Shown: in pieces, positions 14,007 through 24,699 of the stretch | Layout of the letters: every line of letters begins with the position of its first letter | Numbering within the stretch: the first letter of the stretch is position 1 | Assembly (NCBI GenBank): GCA_018417955.1 | Contig: JACTVC010000008.1 | Coordinates: 1,510,317-1,574,316 of the forward strand | DNA length: 64,000 bases | Source of the DNA: Laccaria trichodermophora | Lineage: Eukaryota; Basidiomycota; Agaricomycetes; Agaricales; Hydnangiaceae | Reading direction: 5' to 3' | Notes under the pieces: model-generated | Seen by the model: the letters and a program-made list of their open reading frames with translations, nothing else | What the model was told of the DNA's origin: nothing | Database searches by the model: none | Program-made: the position numbers and the translations under genes

Positions 14007-14690
14007 CTCGTTCGGATAGCCCCACGCTCTGCGAAGAAGCTCCCAAAAACCATGTATGAAACGGTTGAGGTCTCATGGAGCTAGGTAAGTTTCCATTTTC
14101 GCTCTTTTGCCAGGCTTATGCTCATAACTCCCCAAGACCTCAATCTGGTCCGTTTTCCATGGTTAAGGGCTCGTTCGGATACCCCCACACTCCGTGAACA
14201 CGCGCCCCAAAACCGTTTACGAAACGGTGGAGGTCTCGTGGAGCTAGGTAAGTTTCCATTTTCGCTCTTTTGCCAGGCTTATGCTCATAACTCCCCAGGA
14301 CCTCAATCCGGTCCGTTTTCCGTGGTCAAGGGCTCGTTCGGATAGCCCCACACTTTGTGAAGACGCTCCCCAAAACTGCTTACAAAACGGTTGAGGTCTC
14401 GTGGATCTAGGTCAGTTTCCATTTTCGCTCTTTTGTCTTTATGCTCATAACTCCCCAGGACCTCAATCTTTTCCATTCTCTGTGGCCAAGGGCTCGTTCG
14501 GATACCCATATACTCCGTGAAGACACTCCTTAAAACTGTTTACAAAATGGTTGAGGTCTCATGGATCTAGGTCAGTTTCCATTTTTGCCCTTTTGCCTTT
14601 ATGCTCATAACTCCCCAGGACCTCAATCTTTTCCATTCTCTGTGCTCAAAGGTTTGTTTGGATACCCCCATGCTCCGTGAAGACGCTGGA
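14007..14690 (+). repeat. Tandem array, ~160-bp unit, about 4.3 copies
   Basis: Units begin with CTCGTTCGGATA at 14,007, 14,170, 14,333 and 14,493, with a decayed start at 14,653, giving spacings of 163, 163, 160 and 160 bp. Each holds AAAACGGTTGAGGTCTCGTG, TTTCCATTTTCGCTCTTTTG and CATAACTCCCCAGGACCTCA. It is more GC-rich than the surrounding DNA. No coding potential runs through it. Confidence 0.9.
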
Positions 14691-14717
14691 AATCTATCCC
14701 CTATAAAGGGATAGATT
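14691..14717. repeat. Perfect 10-bp hairpin at the end of the tandem array
   Basis: AATCTATCCC, a 7-nt loop CTATAAA, then GGGATAGATT. It sits exactly where the 160-bp array stops, so it may be the terminus of another repeat rather than a terminator. Confidence 0.6.
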
Positions 14718-15510
14718 ACACTACTCACAGATATGGTCAACAGAAGTTAACTGCGTATATGATTCTGGATGTAAGAGAATGAGATACAGAGAGGTATGCG
14801 ATAAGGTAAGGTGGTGGTAAGAGAGAGAGAGAGAGCGTATGCGCATAGAGTCCAAATATAGTGTAGAGGACGATGCCAAACAAGAGTCCAAATAAGCGTC
14901 CAATACGTCCAAGTAGTAATCCGCCAGGATTACACCCTCCCTGCCTTTAGAAAATTGTCTGTAAGAAAATAAAAGAAAAGAAAAAGATGTTAGTAGAAAA
15001 GTAAGTAAAATCCAAATGCTGGGTGCGTCAAAACCCTGTGGGAAAAAGCTACCGGCTGGCAAATGTGAAATGAAAATCTACTTAATTCAAGCAGATCCAC
15101 CCCTAGATGCCAGCCAGGTATCCAAAGCTTTGCATTCTTGCAGTTCTGATCCAGGCAGCCAACGGTTGTGTTCCTGACCATAACCCCGCCAGCAGACGAG
15201 GTATTGATAACCACGGCCTCGACGTCACGCATCCAAGATCCATTCGATGAAATACTCTTCGTTGCTGTCGTCGGTTGTGATAGGGCGAGGTTCCTCAAAG
15301 TGGCACGAAGGAAACATTGTGGTATCAGATTCGATGTAGGGGTGTTGCATAATTCAACCATTACGACTCACTTATTTTTTAGTATCACCTACAATGTGTT
15401 GCATTGGAGATACCCCCACGAAATTGGGTATGCAAAGCCTGCGAAGTGTCTGGAGAGGGTAGAGGATCGAAGCGATCGCGTCGATGAGTCATATTTCCAT
15501 ATATAGAAAC
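14718..15510 (-). mobile_element. Possible LTR-retrotransposon fragment
   Basis: On the minus strand a purine-rich tract AGGCAGGGAGGG (about 14,945-14,935) is followed directly by TGTAATCCTGGCGGATTACT, the arrangement of a polypurine tract and LTR start. About 200 bp of LTR-like sequence follows toward 14,720. The 15,000-15,360 minus-strand frame (for example VGCLDQNCKNAKLWIPGWHL) may be internal element or captured sequence, but I do not recognise a domain. No second LTR or target duplication was found. Confidence 0.35.
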
Positions 15511-16149
15511 GTGCCTGATTATGTAGGTAGGTAGGTCAAGCCCAGAGGCCTTGACAAAAAAATTCGACCCCAGCTACTGTTTTTTGATTCTTGAACCCCC
15601 TTGGGAAATGCATAAGGTGTCTTCCCATGCAGCTTTGTGTTTTAATGCTGCAGGATCCATGTCTACCATGTACATGAGGATGCATTTGACATTGATGGTG
15701 TTATGCACCAGGGGATGGGTGGCAACTTTGTATAGATAGGGGAAGCATTCATTCCAGTGTTCATTGTAGACAAGACATCTGCCATCAACCACAAATCACT
15801 TGTCTTCTGGTCCATTGGGTCACATGGTCTGGATCTTATCCACAAGATATGTTGGAGACATTACTATGAGATGGAACTTGATATAAGTGCCTGGTAACAT
15901 GTAATAAGGATATGCATACCTGATAACTTGACATGGATGAAAGAGTTGTGTATGAATTGGGTTTGGCAAATGTACAGGCATTGGAGGGAAGGAAAGAATG
16001 GGGGGGCGTTTATCTTGAATAAAGCCCTGGCACAGTTAATGGTAACTGAATCTACATGCTTGGATCTTGGCACTTAGCATGTGCCAACAAAGAGGAAATA
16101 GCAGGATTGGATAATCCAGCAGATTACTCCACAAGACAATTGTGGTAGG
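15511..16149. other. Gene-free region with a decayed coding-like fragment
   Basis: At 15,574-15,850 the minus strand carries a frame resembling eroded protein (VYNEHWNECFPYLYKV) that overlaps a second frame on the same strand. It may be a gene or transposon relic. Nothing can be named. Confidence 0.3.
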
Positions 16150-17060
16150 TTCTTCATGCTCAAACTGTTTGGACTGGCCAAGATGACAATGGGCATGCAG
16201 AGTTGGTGTGGATGTATTGCTGTGAGATGAATATGGTAGACACATGGGACTTGAAGTGTTTGGACTGGCCAAGACAACAAGAAGCATGCAAAGGAAACAG
16301 ACAATATGTGGTAGATACATTGCATGAATCATTTGGACTGGCCAAGACGATGAAGAGCACAAGATGACAAAGTGCACAGCAAAAGACAGGGTGCCCTGAA
16401 TTTGGACAGCCTTGGAGTGAAGAGCCAGAATTGATGATGCATGGACATTTCCTAATCATTTGATGTGTCATTGGAATCTATGATGAATACTACTGAAGTT
16501 GCACAGCCTTGGTACAAAAGCTCAAGATTCTATGATGCACAAACATTCCCTGATTGTTTGATGGGGGGAAGTTTCATGCATCATCAGAATCTGTGATGCC
16601 AAGAGGACAAGAGATGAGAGATGAGATCTAAGATGTACCCTCTGAGATTTGCCTCCCCTGCATTTTTAGATTGTGGGAAAGATTGTTTTGAAAGGAAATA
16701 GATCATGAATCTTTATTTATTGCTGAAAATGGTAACTGATCTGATATCTACTATGACATACAAAACTGTCCCCCATCAAATGATCAGGAAATGTTTGTGT
16801 GTCATCGCTTCTTGAGTACCAGTGTTGCCTAAAGAAAAATGTGTAACTTTACCAAATCAAGTCCAATTCAGATGAAGTAAAATGCACAAAAAATGTAAAA
16901 TTTCAGGGATCATGATTGTATACAATTCATTGAGACATATTATGTAATAAGGTTTTGACAAAGTCTGAATAAACATACTTATATAAAGAAGAGTCTTCAG
17001 CTCACCAACATAAAATCTAAATTGAATGAAATAAAAGACCAAGAAAAAAATATAGTCTAT
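16150..17060 (-). repeat. Diverged inverted repeat, right arm
   Basis: Partner of 12,780-13,645 in opposite orientation. It has two or three additional copies of the ~100-bp hairpin unit built around ATGATGCA..TTCCCC (about 16,430-16,590 and 16,750-16,800). The spacer between the arms is about 2.5 kb. Confidence 0.75.
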
Positions 17061-17129
17061 TGTTAGGTATATTATGTAATAAAATCCATATGCACAAATA
17101 GACATATATTTGCACAAATCAAGTTAATG

Positions 17130-18640
17130 CAAGCTTTTTCAATGAAGAAATAGCAATAAATGAGCACAAAATCAAAAGAAAATGACTGATGGTGCTCACT
17201 GTTGGTGACAACATTTGGAAACACTTTCAGGGTCCATGGTAAATTTCCATATAAGGCACTCAGCATTTGTCCAACTGAAAAATAGCAATAAATGGCAGAA
17301 AATTTGAGAAACAATTGAAGAATGGTGGTAACTGTTGGGGCTGATGTTAGGACTGTTTCAAGGGTCCCAGGTGCATTTTCTTAACTGGAAAATTATCTAA
17401 CAATTGCCAGAAAATAACACAAAAATCAGAGAAAATTGGACTAAATCTTGTCTTTCTCCCATAAAATTTGATGGTTTGATGATGTAGAATAATGTTGTTG
17501 AACATTTTCTGAAAGGAAATATAGCAATAAAAGTAGAAGACAAATCAGAAACAAATGGGGGACAATGTGCACTATTGATGACAATGTTACATAGCATATT
17601 ATTTCTAAATAAGGAAATGTGCGCTTTTTCAGATGTAAAATAGCAATGAAATAGCAGAAAAATCAGAAAAAATTGAGGGTGGTGCTTACTCCTGGTAATG
17701 ATGTTGGAGGTTGTTTTCAGGGTCCAGGGGACATTTCTAAATAAGGAAATGTGCGCTTTTTCAGGATGTAAAATGGCAATAAAATAGCAGAAAAATCAGA
17801 AAAAATTGGAGGGTGGTGCTTACTGTTGGTAATGATGTTGAAGGTTGTTTTCAGGGTCCAGGGTACATTTCCAAATATGGTAAAATAGCCAAAAATAGCC
17901 AGAAAATCAGAAAAAAATGGAGGATAGTGGTGATAACCTTGGGTAATGTTGTCAGGGTTCAGAGGCTAGTCCCAATATGGTAATATAACCAGAAATAGCC
18001 AGAAAATAGCCAGAAAGTCAGAAAGAAATGAGGGATGGTGCTTATTGCCAGACATAACCTTGGGTAACATTGTCAGGGTCCAGAGTCTAGTTCCAAATAT
18101 AGTAGTATAAACCCAAAAATAGCCAGAAAATAGCTAGAAAATCAGAAAAAAATGGGGGATGGTGCCCATTGCAGTGATAACATTGGGTAATGTTGTCAGG
18201 GTCCACTTCTGAATATGGTAATATATCCAAAAAAAGCCAGAAAACTGTTATAAAATCAGAAAGAAATGGAGGATGGTGCTTATTGTTAGTGATAACATTG
18301 AGTAACATTGTCAGAGTCCAGATTCTAGTTCCAAATAGAGTAATATGGTCAAGAATAGGAAAAAAATGGGGGATGGTGCTTATTGCTAGTGATAACATTG
18401 GGTAACATTGTCAGGGTCCAGAGTCTAGTTCCAAATATGGTAATATAACAAAAAATAGCCAGAAATTAGGCAAAAAATCAGAAAAAAATGGTGGATGGTG
18501 CTCATTGTTATGATAATGTTTGGTAATGTTGTCAGGGTCAAGGGTCCAGTTCCAAATATAGTAATAGATTCAAAAAACATGGGAAAATGGTGGAAAAATT
18601 GAAAAAAAGTTTGAATGGTATGTAGAATGTCAGGCACTAC
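17130..18640 (+). repeat. Satellite-like array A, degenerate ~110-125-bp units
   Basis: A succession of units that share TCAGGGTCCAG, TTCCAAATATGGTAATATA, ATAGCCAGAAAATCAGAAAA and GGGGATGGTGCTTATTG, with variable length and much substitution. About a dozen units are recognisable, clearest from 17,640 on. The same family occurs at 24,700-25,330 and more distantly at 43,820-44,900. Confidence 0.8.
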
Positions 18641-19330
18641 CTTCAGAGTCCATACCAAAAAGAAAATATCATCTACTTTAACCAAAAACTAGAGAAAACT
18701 AAGCAAAGAATAATTTTGTCTATTAGGGCCCATGTAATGAGATGTTGGGATAATGGTCATATGACCACTTACAAAAAATAGTCAACAAATGGAAGTTGTA
18801 GCCCTACACTGTAAAGTGCTCCTCTTGTAGAGATAATCTAACTTTGTAGTCTATGTCTGACATCTGCAGTCTTTTATTGTATATCAGTAAACTTTGTAGT
18901 ATAAGTTTGCTAAAGTGTTCAGGGTACAGAGCAGACATCCAAATATGGTAATCCATTAAAAAATAGTCATAAAATGTCAAGAAAATCAGTGAAAATTAAA
19001 GGATGGTGCTTATTGTTAGTAATGATGATGGGTAACACTTTCAGGCTCTAGAGTAGACTTCCAAATATGGTAATCTACCTGCATATAATCAGAAAATGAG
19101 CAAAAAACAAGAAAAACATAGAAATGTTTTTTATTGATGGTAATGATGCTGGGGTAATTTGTTTAGAGTCCAGAAGAAGACTTATATAGGAAAATTTACT
19201 TGTGTGTGATAAAAATGTACCCAGAATAACAGAAAAAAGAAAAAATAGAAATTGGTTTCTATTGCCTTTGCAAAAGAGGACTCATTTCTGCCATGCTTGC
19301 AATGGCCTCTAACACAAGTGATTATGCATA
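18641..19330 (+). repeat. Uninterrupted copy of the repeat that the KDZ element entered
   Basis: The part at 18,700-18,835 aligns with the left flank (25,430-25,493) and then the right flank (41,783-41,870) of the KDZ element, with GTCATATG at 18,756-18,763 in the place of the duplicated GTCACATG. The part at 19,130-19,320 aligns with 41,930-42,110 (shared CATGCTTGCAATGGCCTCT). It therefore shows the target before insertion. Confidence 0.85.
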
Positions 19331-19978
19331 CTGTAGGAAGTACAGATATACAAAGCACTACATGTAGTGCAAGAGGATGGCAAGACTGCTGACAAGATGG
19401 TGGTTCAAGACAAAAGATCAATATATTATGTAAGATAACCAAATCTAGCTATATACCACTGTTTGACTATGGTCTCTGGGCATTCCCTTCCAATCCTATA
19501 TCACAACAACTATTGACCCTCAATGCTAGTGTGTGATGGATGATCGCCACAAATTTTTTTTTTTTTCTCAAAAGATTTTCTGCAATTAAGTTGCATAGCC
19601 ATGTTATTCAATTACCCCTATGACTTTCTACCAGAAACAAGCTTTGCAAGTGATCGCCGTTATTGAAATAAATTTTCAATGAGATACATCAGCGATTTCA
19701 TCGCATACTCCTCAATTACTCAAGCCTATTATGTGAAAAAAATGGCGACACATGATGGCCAAGATAAAATGCAGATTTCATTCTATTAGATGGTAAAAGG
19801 GCAACACAAAATGGCTAAAATAAACTGCCATTTGGTTTAATTGGATTACAAAGAAGATGTATTGTCAGGAAATGTAGGAAAACTATGTTGAACATTGCCT
19901 TTGAATTTGGGAATGTGTTAGTTGAATAATGATAGAATGCAATCAAGAAAGAAAAGAAGCATCAATTACAATATGTTG
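19331..19978. other. Gene-free AT-rich region
   Basis: I see no recognisable protein, RNA or clear repeat here. It has a few simple T-runs and words related to the neighbouring repeats. Confidence 0.4.
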
Positions 19979-21320
19979 TCACATCCAGGAACAACCAGAG
20001 TTTTCGCAAGGCCCACCTCCAAGAGTCCACCGAATATCACACCCCTCATATGATAAAGCCTTATCCTTCTTCTCTTGTAGAATTGAAAGATAAAATGTTA
20101 GGGTGCCAATAACAACTAGGAGAGCCAGCTGTTCATCAAAGGAGAAGAATAAGCAGTTTGAATTGCTTGTGTGTCTTGAAGTATGAGGACAGGAAGGATC
20201 CACAGTGCAGACATGTGGCCAGAGTTTTCCCTCAAACAAAAAACTGCATTCTCAGTACCTTGTGCGGAAGATAAGATAGAGTGGGTCCAAAATGTTCTGT
20301 TCAATGAATCTAGGAACCATATTGCCTGCAATAATGTGATGTAGATCCAGTAGCTGGGATTGTGTAGGAGATACAACTGAATGTGAAAGTTTGTTGGATG
20401 TGAGGTCTGGATAGGCGCAAAATATGCCATGCTTGTTAATATAGTTCATAGTGTGTGTTGAAGAAGAATGGATGATAGCAGCAACAGGAGAAGGGGAAGA
20501 TGTCATGATCAGATTGACACAAAGATCACAGTTTGAGTGATGTGTTAACAAGAAGATGCTTGATATGCATGGGTTGCCAAGATGCACATTGGACCATGTT
20601 TCTGTAACCTTGTATTGATCCTCAAGCAAGTCTTGTTAGAGTTCAAAGGCATGGCACTGGGGTACATAAATATCGAGGTCATGAGGTTTGAACCTGTCAA
20701 TGTGTGCCAGGATGGGAAGTAACACCACCGAACCACCAATAACAGCATTGTATGTGTCTAGCTTCTTCAAGGTTTGAGCATAGCTAAGGCGGAAACCATG
20801 TATCTGTGATGTGACCCGGTTACAAACATAGACATTGGCTGTATGGTAGAAATAGCACAATGTGTGTCATAACTTCATAATAACTGGAAGAGGTAGCTGA
20901 TCATACAGCATGATTAGCTGTTCTTTGTTGAACGTCAACAAACGAGAAACCAATGGAGTGTAATAACGAGCTGAACAAATATAAATCAGAAGTATGAATG
21001 TCTGAATGGAGAGGAAACATATGAGGCATGTTGATTTCTTGGATTTTCGATATGACATCATCCAAGTGGCGGATAATGCTGTTGATCTCTCGGGAGTGGT
21101 GTTTCGCATATTCCAAGATACTTGACACTGGCAGATTCCACAATTCTGAGCATGTCAGAAAGTTGAGGACGTGTGTAGGGTTAGACCCAAACAGCAAGCT
21201 GGAGGGTCTAGGGCTGATTAAATAATCAGCTTCTAATAATTGCATCAGCACGTAGTTGCAGCAAGCCGTTATTAAGAATGCACGGAAACCCAGCATGTCA
21301 ATTTTATCCAATGTTGTCAT
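19979..21320 (-). pseudogene. Broken agaricomycete nucleotidyltransferase-like protein gene
   Basis: Read on the minus strand. From 20,830 down, a frame has YNAVIGGSVVLLPIL followed by HDLDIYVPQ, the Gly-Gly-Ser and Asp-x-Asp pattern of nucleotidyltransferase-fold proteins. It continues with VNLIMTSSPSPVAAIIH, STHTMNYINKHGIFCAYPDL and, near the end, GCDIRWTLGGGPC. This order is typical of a large family of uncharacterised agaricomycete proteins. An in-frame TAA (20,638-20,636) interrupts the frame right after CHAFEL, and near 20,250 the coding frame shifts. The upstream segment 21,320-20,901 (MTTLDKIDMLGFRAFLITAC) may be its N-terminal part. The two disruptions in otherwise alignable sequence make it a probable pseudogene, although introns at those points cannot be excluded. 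Confidence 0.6.
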
Positions 21321-21738
21321 GTTGAAGGCATCCAGATTGATGGTTGATGGTGGGGAAAGTTCTATGAAACAGTGATAGCGAGTTTAGAAATCTGAGCATG
21401 TAAGTCATGCAAAAGACTTACAATGATATTGAGGACTTTTAGGTTGATTAGGAGAGCCTTGGATATAAAGAGGCATTGAAAAGACGATGCAGAGGACACA
21501 GGTTAGCCAGGTTACACTCATGAGATATATATGCACATAGAGGTTCCACATACAGGGACAACCAAGAAAAGAATATTGAGAAATTTATGACATGGAGTCA
21601 AAAATTTCAAGGAGGCCTGAGGAATTGGAGACAAAGATGCCATGAATAAACTGGTGAGAAATGTTCTCTCACACATTCACAGCAATACCATAATCCATAC
21701 CATTGGTACGTAAACCAGTACAAAAATGTCAAAATTAT

Positions 21739-21940
21739 GAGTCCTCTGAGTTTATGAAGAGACTTGTTTATTACCCTTGATCTCAAGGAATTTTTCAGCC
21801 TTCTAACGCTGAACTTTGCCTTTTTCCCACAAAAATTGATGGTTTCCCACATTCAGGGTTTCAGGGTTTTGGGCCTTTTGTAGTCTTTCATATTCAGGGT
21901 TTCAGGCACTCAAGCTATTTGTACACTTCCATCATCATCT
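21739..21940 (+). repeat. Dispersed direct repeat, copy 1
   Basis: Nearly the same ~200 bp recurs at 22,856-23,040: GAGTCCTCTGAGTTTA, then AGAGACTTGTTTATTACCC, then TTCAGGGTTTCAGGGTTT. The unit includes a short internal run of TTTCAGGG words. Confidence 0.8.
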
Positions 21941-22560
21941 TTGTAGTTGATGGTACACAGTACAAGGTTTTGTCTATTTGAATCAGTCCTGTAGTGCTGT
22001 AGACAGCCATGCATTTGTTGAACTTGATTGGCAGACAGTACTAGGAAATGTAGACATATCATAGAAGTATTTTGAGCTAGCTTCAACAACATTGTGTATG
22101 TCCTCACTCATAGTTGCAGTCTGGTTCTTAGATCTATGGTATCAACTTAGAATGTTAAGCCTGTCTCATAATGTAGACAACAGCTCACTTTAAATGTAGT
22201 TGGCTGGTAAGTATGTTGAGTAATTTTGAGGAGTTGTTTGACAGTCAACAAAGTGTATCAAAATGTTAGTCAAATCAACTACCCATGGTAGTTCAGTAAG
22301 TGGCGTTGCTGGGTGACGTTGCCTTCACATAATGGTGTCAGTAAAAGGTGGGGCAGTCAGGACTCACCTAAGACGACGAAATCATGTCATTCATCATCTC
22401 GTTGTCACATCGCCTGGCAGTGATGTGGCAATGCGTTGCATGCTGTTGTGAGCACTTGTTACTGGGGAGCTGTTGTTATGGGGCAGCTGGTGTAGGGCAT
22501 TGGCAGGTGGATGGCACAGGCCGTGGCCTTTGGTGACGTTGTGCGAAATAGCCTATGATG

Positions 22561-22612
22561 TAGGACCAGGCTCGTCTGAGCCCTAGCTGGGGCTCAGATG
22601 AGCCCAGTCCTA
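22561..22612. repeat. Imperfect hairpin, 23-bp arms
   Basis: Left arm 22,561-22,583 (TAGGACCAGGCTCGTCTGAG..) and right arm 22,590-22,612 pair with three mismatches around a 6-nt loop. A related word (TAGGACCGGGCTTGTCTGAA) lies in the loop of the hairpin at 23,432-23,496. Confidence 0.7.
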
Positions 22613-22658
22613 TGTCATAATTTGGCAGGAATGTTCAATGCAAATAGTAATCATCATA

Positions 22659-22767
22659 TGCAATCTGAACTACTGCACATGTGGTAGTTCAGATTGCACA
22701 TATTTGTTTTCAATGACATTGAAAACAAAGACAATCTGAACTACCGCACACATGGTAGTTCAGATTG
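22659..22767. repeat. Two successive perfect hairpins of the same sequence
   Basis: Hairpin 1: TGCAATCTGAACTAC (22,659-22,673) with GTAGTTCAGATTGCA (22,684-22,698). Hairpin 2: CAATCTGAACTACC (22,732-22,745) with GGTAGTTCAGATTG (22,754-22,767). The linker also holds TTTTCAATGACATTGAAAA, itself a dyad, so the whole stretch can fold in several ways. Confidence 0.85.
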
Positions 22768-22855
22768 CACCTATTTGTTTTCAATTGACTCAACACCATG
22801 CATGACAACACAAATATGACGCACATCAACTCCCAATGCATTTACGAGTCCTCTG

Positions 22856-23040
22856 AGTTTACAAAGAGACTTGTTTATTACCCTTGATCTCAAGGAATTT
22901 TTCAGCATTCTAACACTGAACTTTGCCTTTCTCCCATGAAAATTGATGGTTTCCCATGTTCAGGGTTTCAGGGTTTCAGGCACTCTGGCTATTTACAGGC
23001 TTCTGCCATCATTTGTGTAGTTGATAGTATCTGGTGATGG
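22856..23040 (+). repeat. Dispersed direct repeat, copy 2
   Basis: Partner of 21,739-21,940, about 1.1 kb downstream in the same orientation. Confidence 0.8.
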
Positions 23041-23431
23041 TGTGAACTCTCACTCAATATTGTAGTTTTGTATAGATGGCATCTAGTAAATTGCAGCTTT
23101 TATGGTGAATACATTGGTAGTGTTTTGAGAACTGATTATGTAACACATTGTACTACAGTGCATGTAATTAAATTGCAAGCAAATTTAAAAGATTTTTGCA
23201 TTTTATTTCATATAATTTGGAGTAGATATGGCAGAGTTGCAGTATTTTCTTTCAGAATCACTGGTAGAACCTGGGTGATGGGACACCAATTATGTAATAT
23301 ATATTGCTACATTTTATGTCATCAGACTGCAGGGAATTTTACCTTTTTTCTCCATTTTATTTTATGTAATTTGGAGTAAATCTGATAAAGTTACAGTATT
23401 TTCTTTCAGAATTGTGAATATTACCTGCAGC

Positions 23432-23496
23432 GATGACATAAGCGATGACGTAGGACCGGGCTTGTCTGAACCCCAGCTATCATCGCTTATGTCATC
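23432..23496. repeat. Perfect 17-bp inverted repeat with 31-nt loop
   Basis: GATGACATAAGCGATGA (23,432-23,448) and TCATCGCTTATGTCATC (23,480-23,496). It resembles the terminal inverted repeats of a tiny foldback element. Confidence 0.8.
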
Positions 23497-23509
23497 ATTT
23501 TTTGCGAAA

Positions 23510-24672
23510 ATGAAGATTTATATGTATCTCTGCCAATTCTGGTCCAAATGACACGTTTTTTTTTGCACTTTGCACTCCTTGCCTGTGGTATTGTTTTGAA
23601 ATGAAGATAAATGTAGGTAAATACAAATAAATAGTCTGAAAGGACATGTGTACTCTCAGGAAACATTGGTTTCTGTATGTTGCACTTGAATCACATGATA
23701 TGACATGGGTACAAACAAATGCAAAGTGACTTACCATGTGCATGGTTGTTCTGTTTGTATATGTTGAATGCTTAGTAATCTCTGCTGAGGTTTCTATGTA
23801 GCTCTGCCACTTCAGATTCAAATGACACAGTTTTTTCCGTGATGAGTAAGCTTGAGGTACGAGAGCACGCTCATCTTAGGATAAGATAACGCCTTGCGTC
23901 AGAACCAGACATCTCACACATGCGTAAACACCAATATATGTCTATGTTTCTGGGAGTTCTTCTCCCCATCACTTCGGATCTGGTTCTGATGCTAAGATAT
24001 TGCTTTCGGCCTCTTCGCTAAATTTTCTGAACCCACCCACCATCCCTCCAGTGTTTAGTTTTGATAAATGGTACTGCCGGTTGGCTTGGCAAGCATTTGC
24101 CACATTTATTCTCACTAGATGCTCAGGTCTTGTTCGCACCCATTTGAGTCTGAGCAAGACCTTCCCACAACCAAGTTATTCGCACACGCGAATTTCTTGG
24201 CTACCCACATTATCTTGTGCCAATAACGCAACAGTTATCTTATTTTGCAGTATCCGATCCTTGTCTGTGGGATTATTCTGAAATGAGGATAAATGTAGGT
24301 AAATACAAATAAATAGTCTGAAATGACATATGTATTCTTAGGAAATGTTGGTTTCTGTATACTAAACTTGAATCCACATGATATCACATGGTTAAAAACA
24401 AATGCAAACTGACTTACCACATGTGTGGTAGAATTGTTTGCACATGTTGAATGATTAGTAATCTATCTTGGTGGAAATGAAGTTTTATATGCAACTCTGC
24501 CAAATCTGGTCCAAATGACATGGTTTTCTTTTGCTGTTTGCACTCCTTAATTGTAGGATCATTCTGAAATGAGGATAAATGTAGGTAAATACAAATAAAT
24601 AGTCTGAAATGACATATGTATCCTCAGGAAATGTTGGTTTCTGTGTACTGAACTTGAATCCACAAGATATCA
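23510..24672 (+). repeat. Three direct copies of a ~200-bp repeat, one split by an insertion
   Basis: Copies lie at about 23,510-23,706, 23,800-23,836 plus 24,243-24,400, and 24,477-24,672. They share CTCTGCCAAATCTGGTCCAA, GGATAAATGTAGGTAAATAC and AAATAAATAGTCTGAAATGA. The middle copy is interrupted at about 23,836. A diverged relative lies at 13,130-13,260. Confidence 0.75.
23837..24242. other. GC-richer ~405-bp insertion inside a repeat copy
   Basis: The surrounding repeat breaks off after AATGACACAGTTTTTT and resumes at TTGCAGTATCC; the intervening DNA is of different base composition. ACAGTT occurs at both borders and could be a short target duplication. Its origin is unknown. An open frame runs 24,000-24,281 (MLSASSLNFLNPPTIPPVF), but I do not recognise it. 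Confidence 0.5.
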
Positions 24673-24699
24673 TTTTTAAATGAAAAATAGCACTAAAAT

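Noticed and set aside
21840..21905. Telomere-like repeat from the TTCAGGGTTTCAGGG words
   Set aside because: Only a few units, not TTAGGG, and it recurs inside a dispersed repeat at 22,970.
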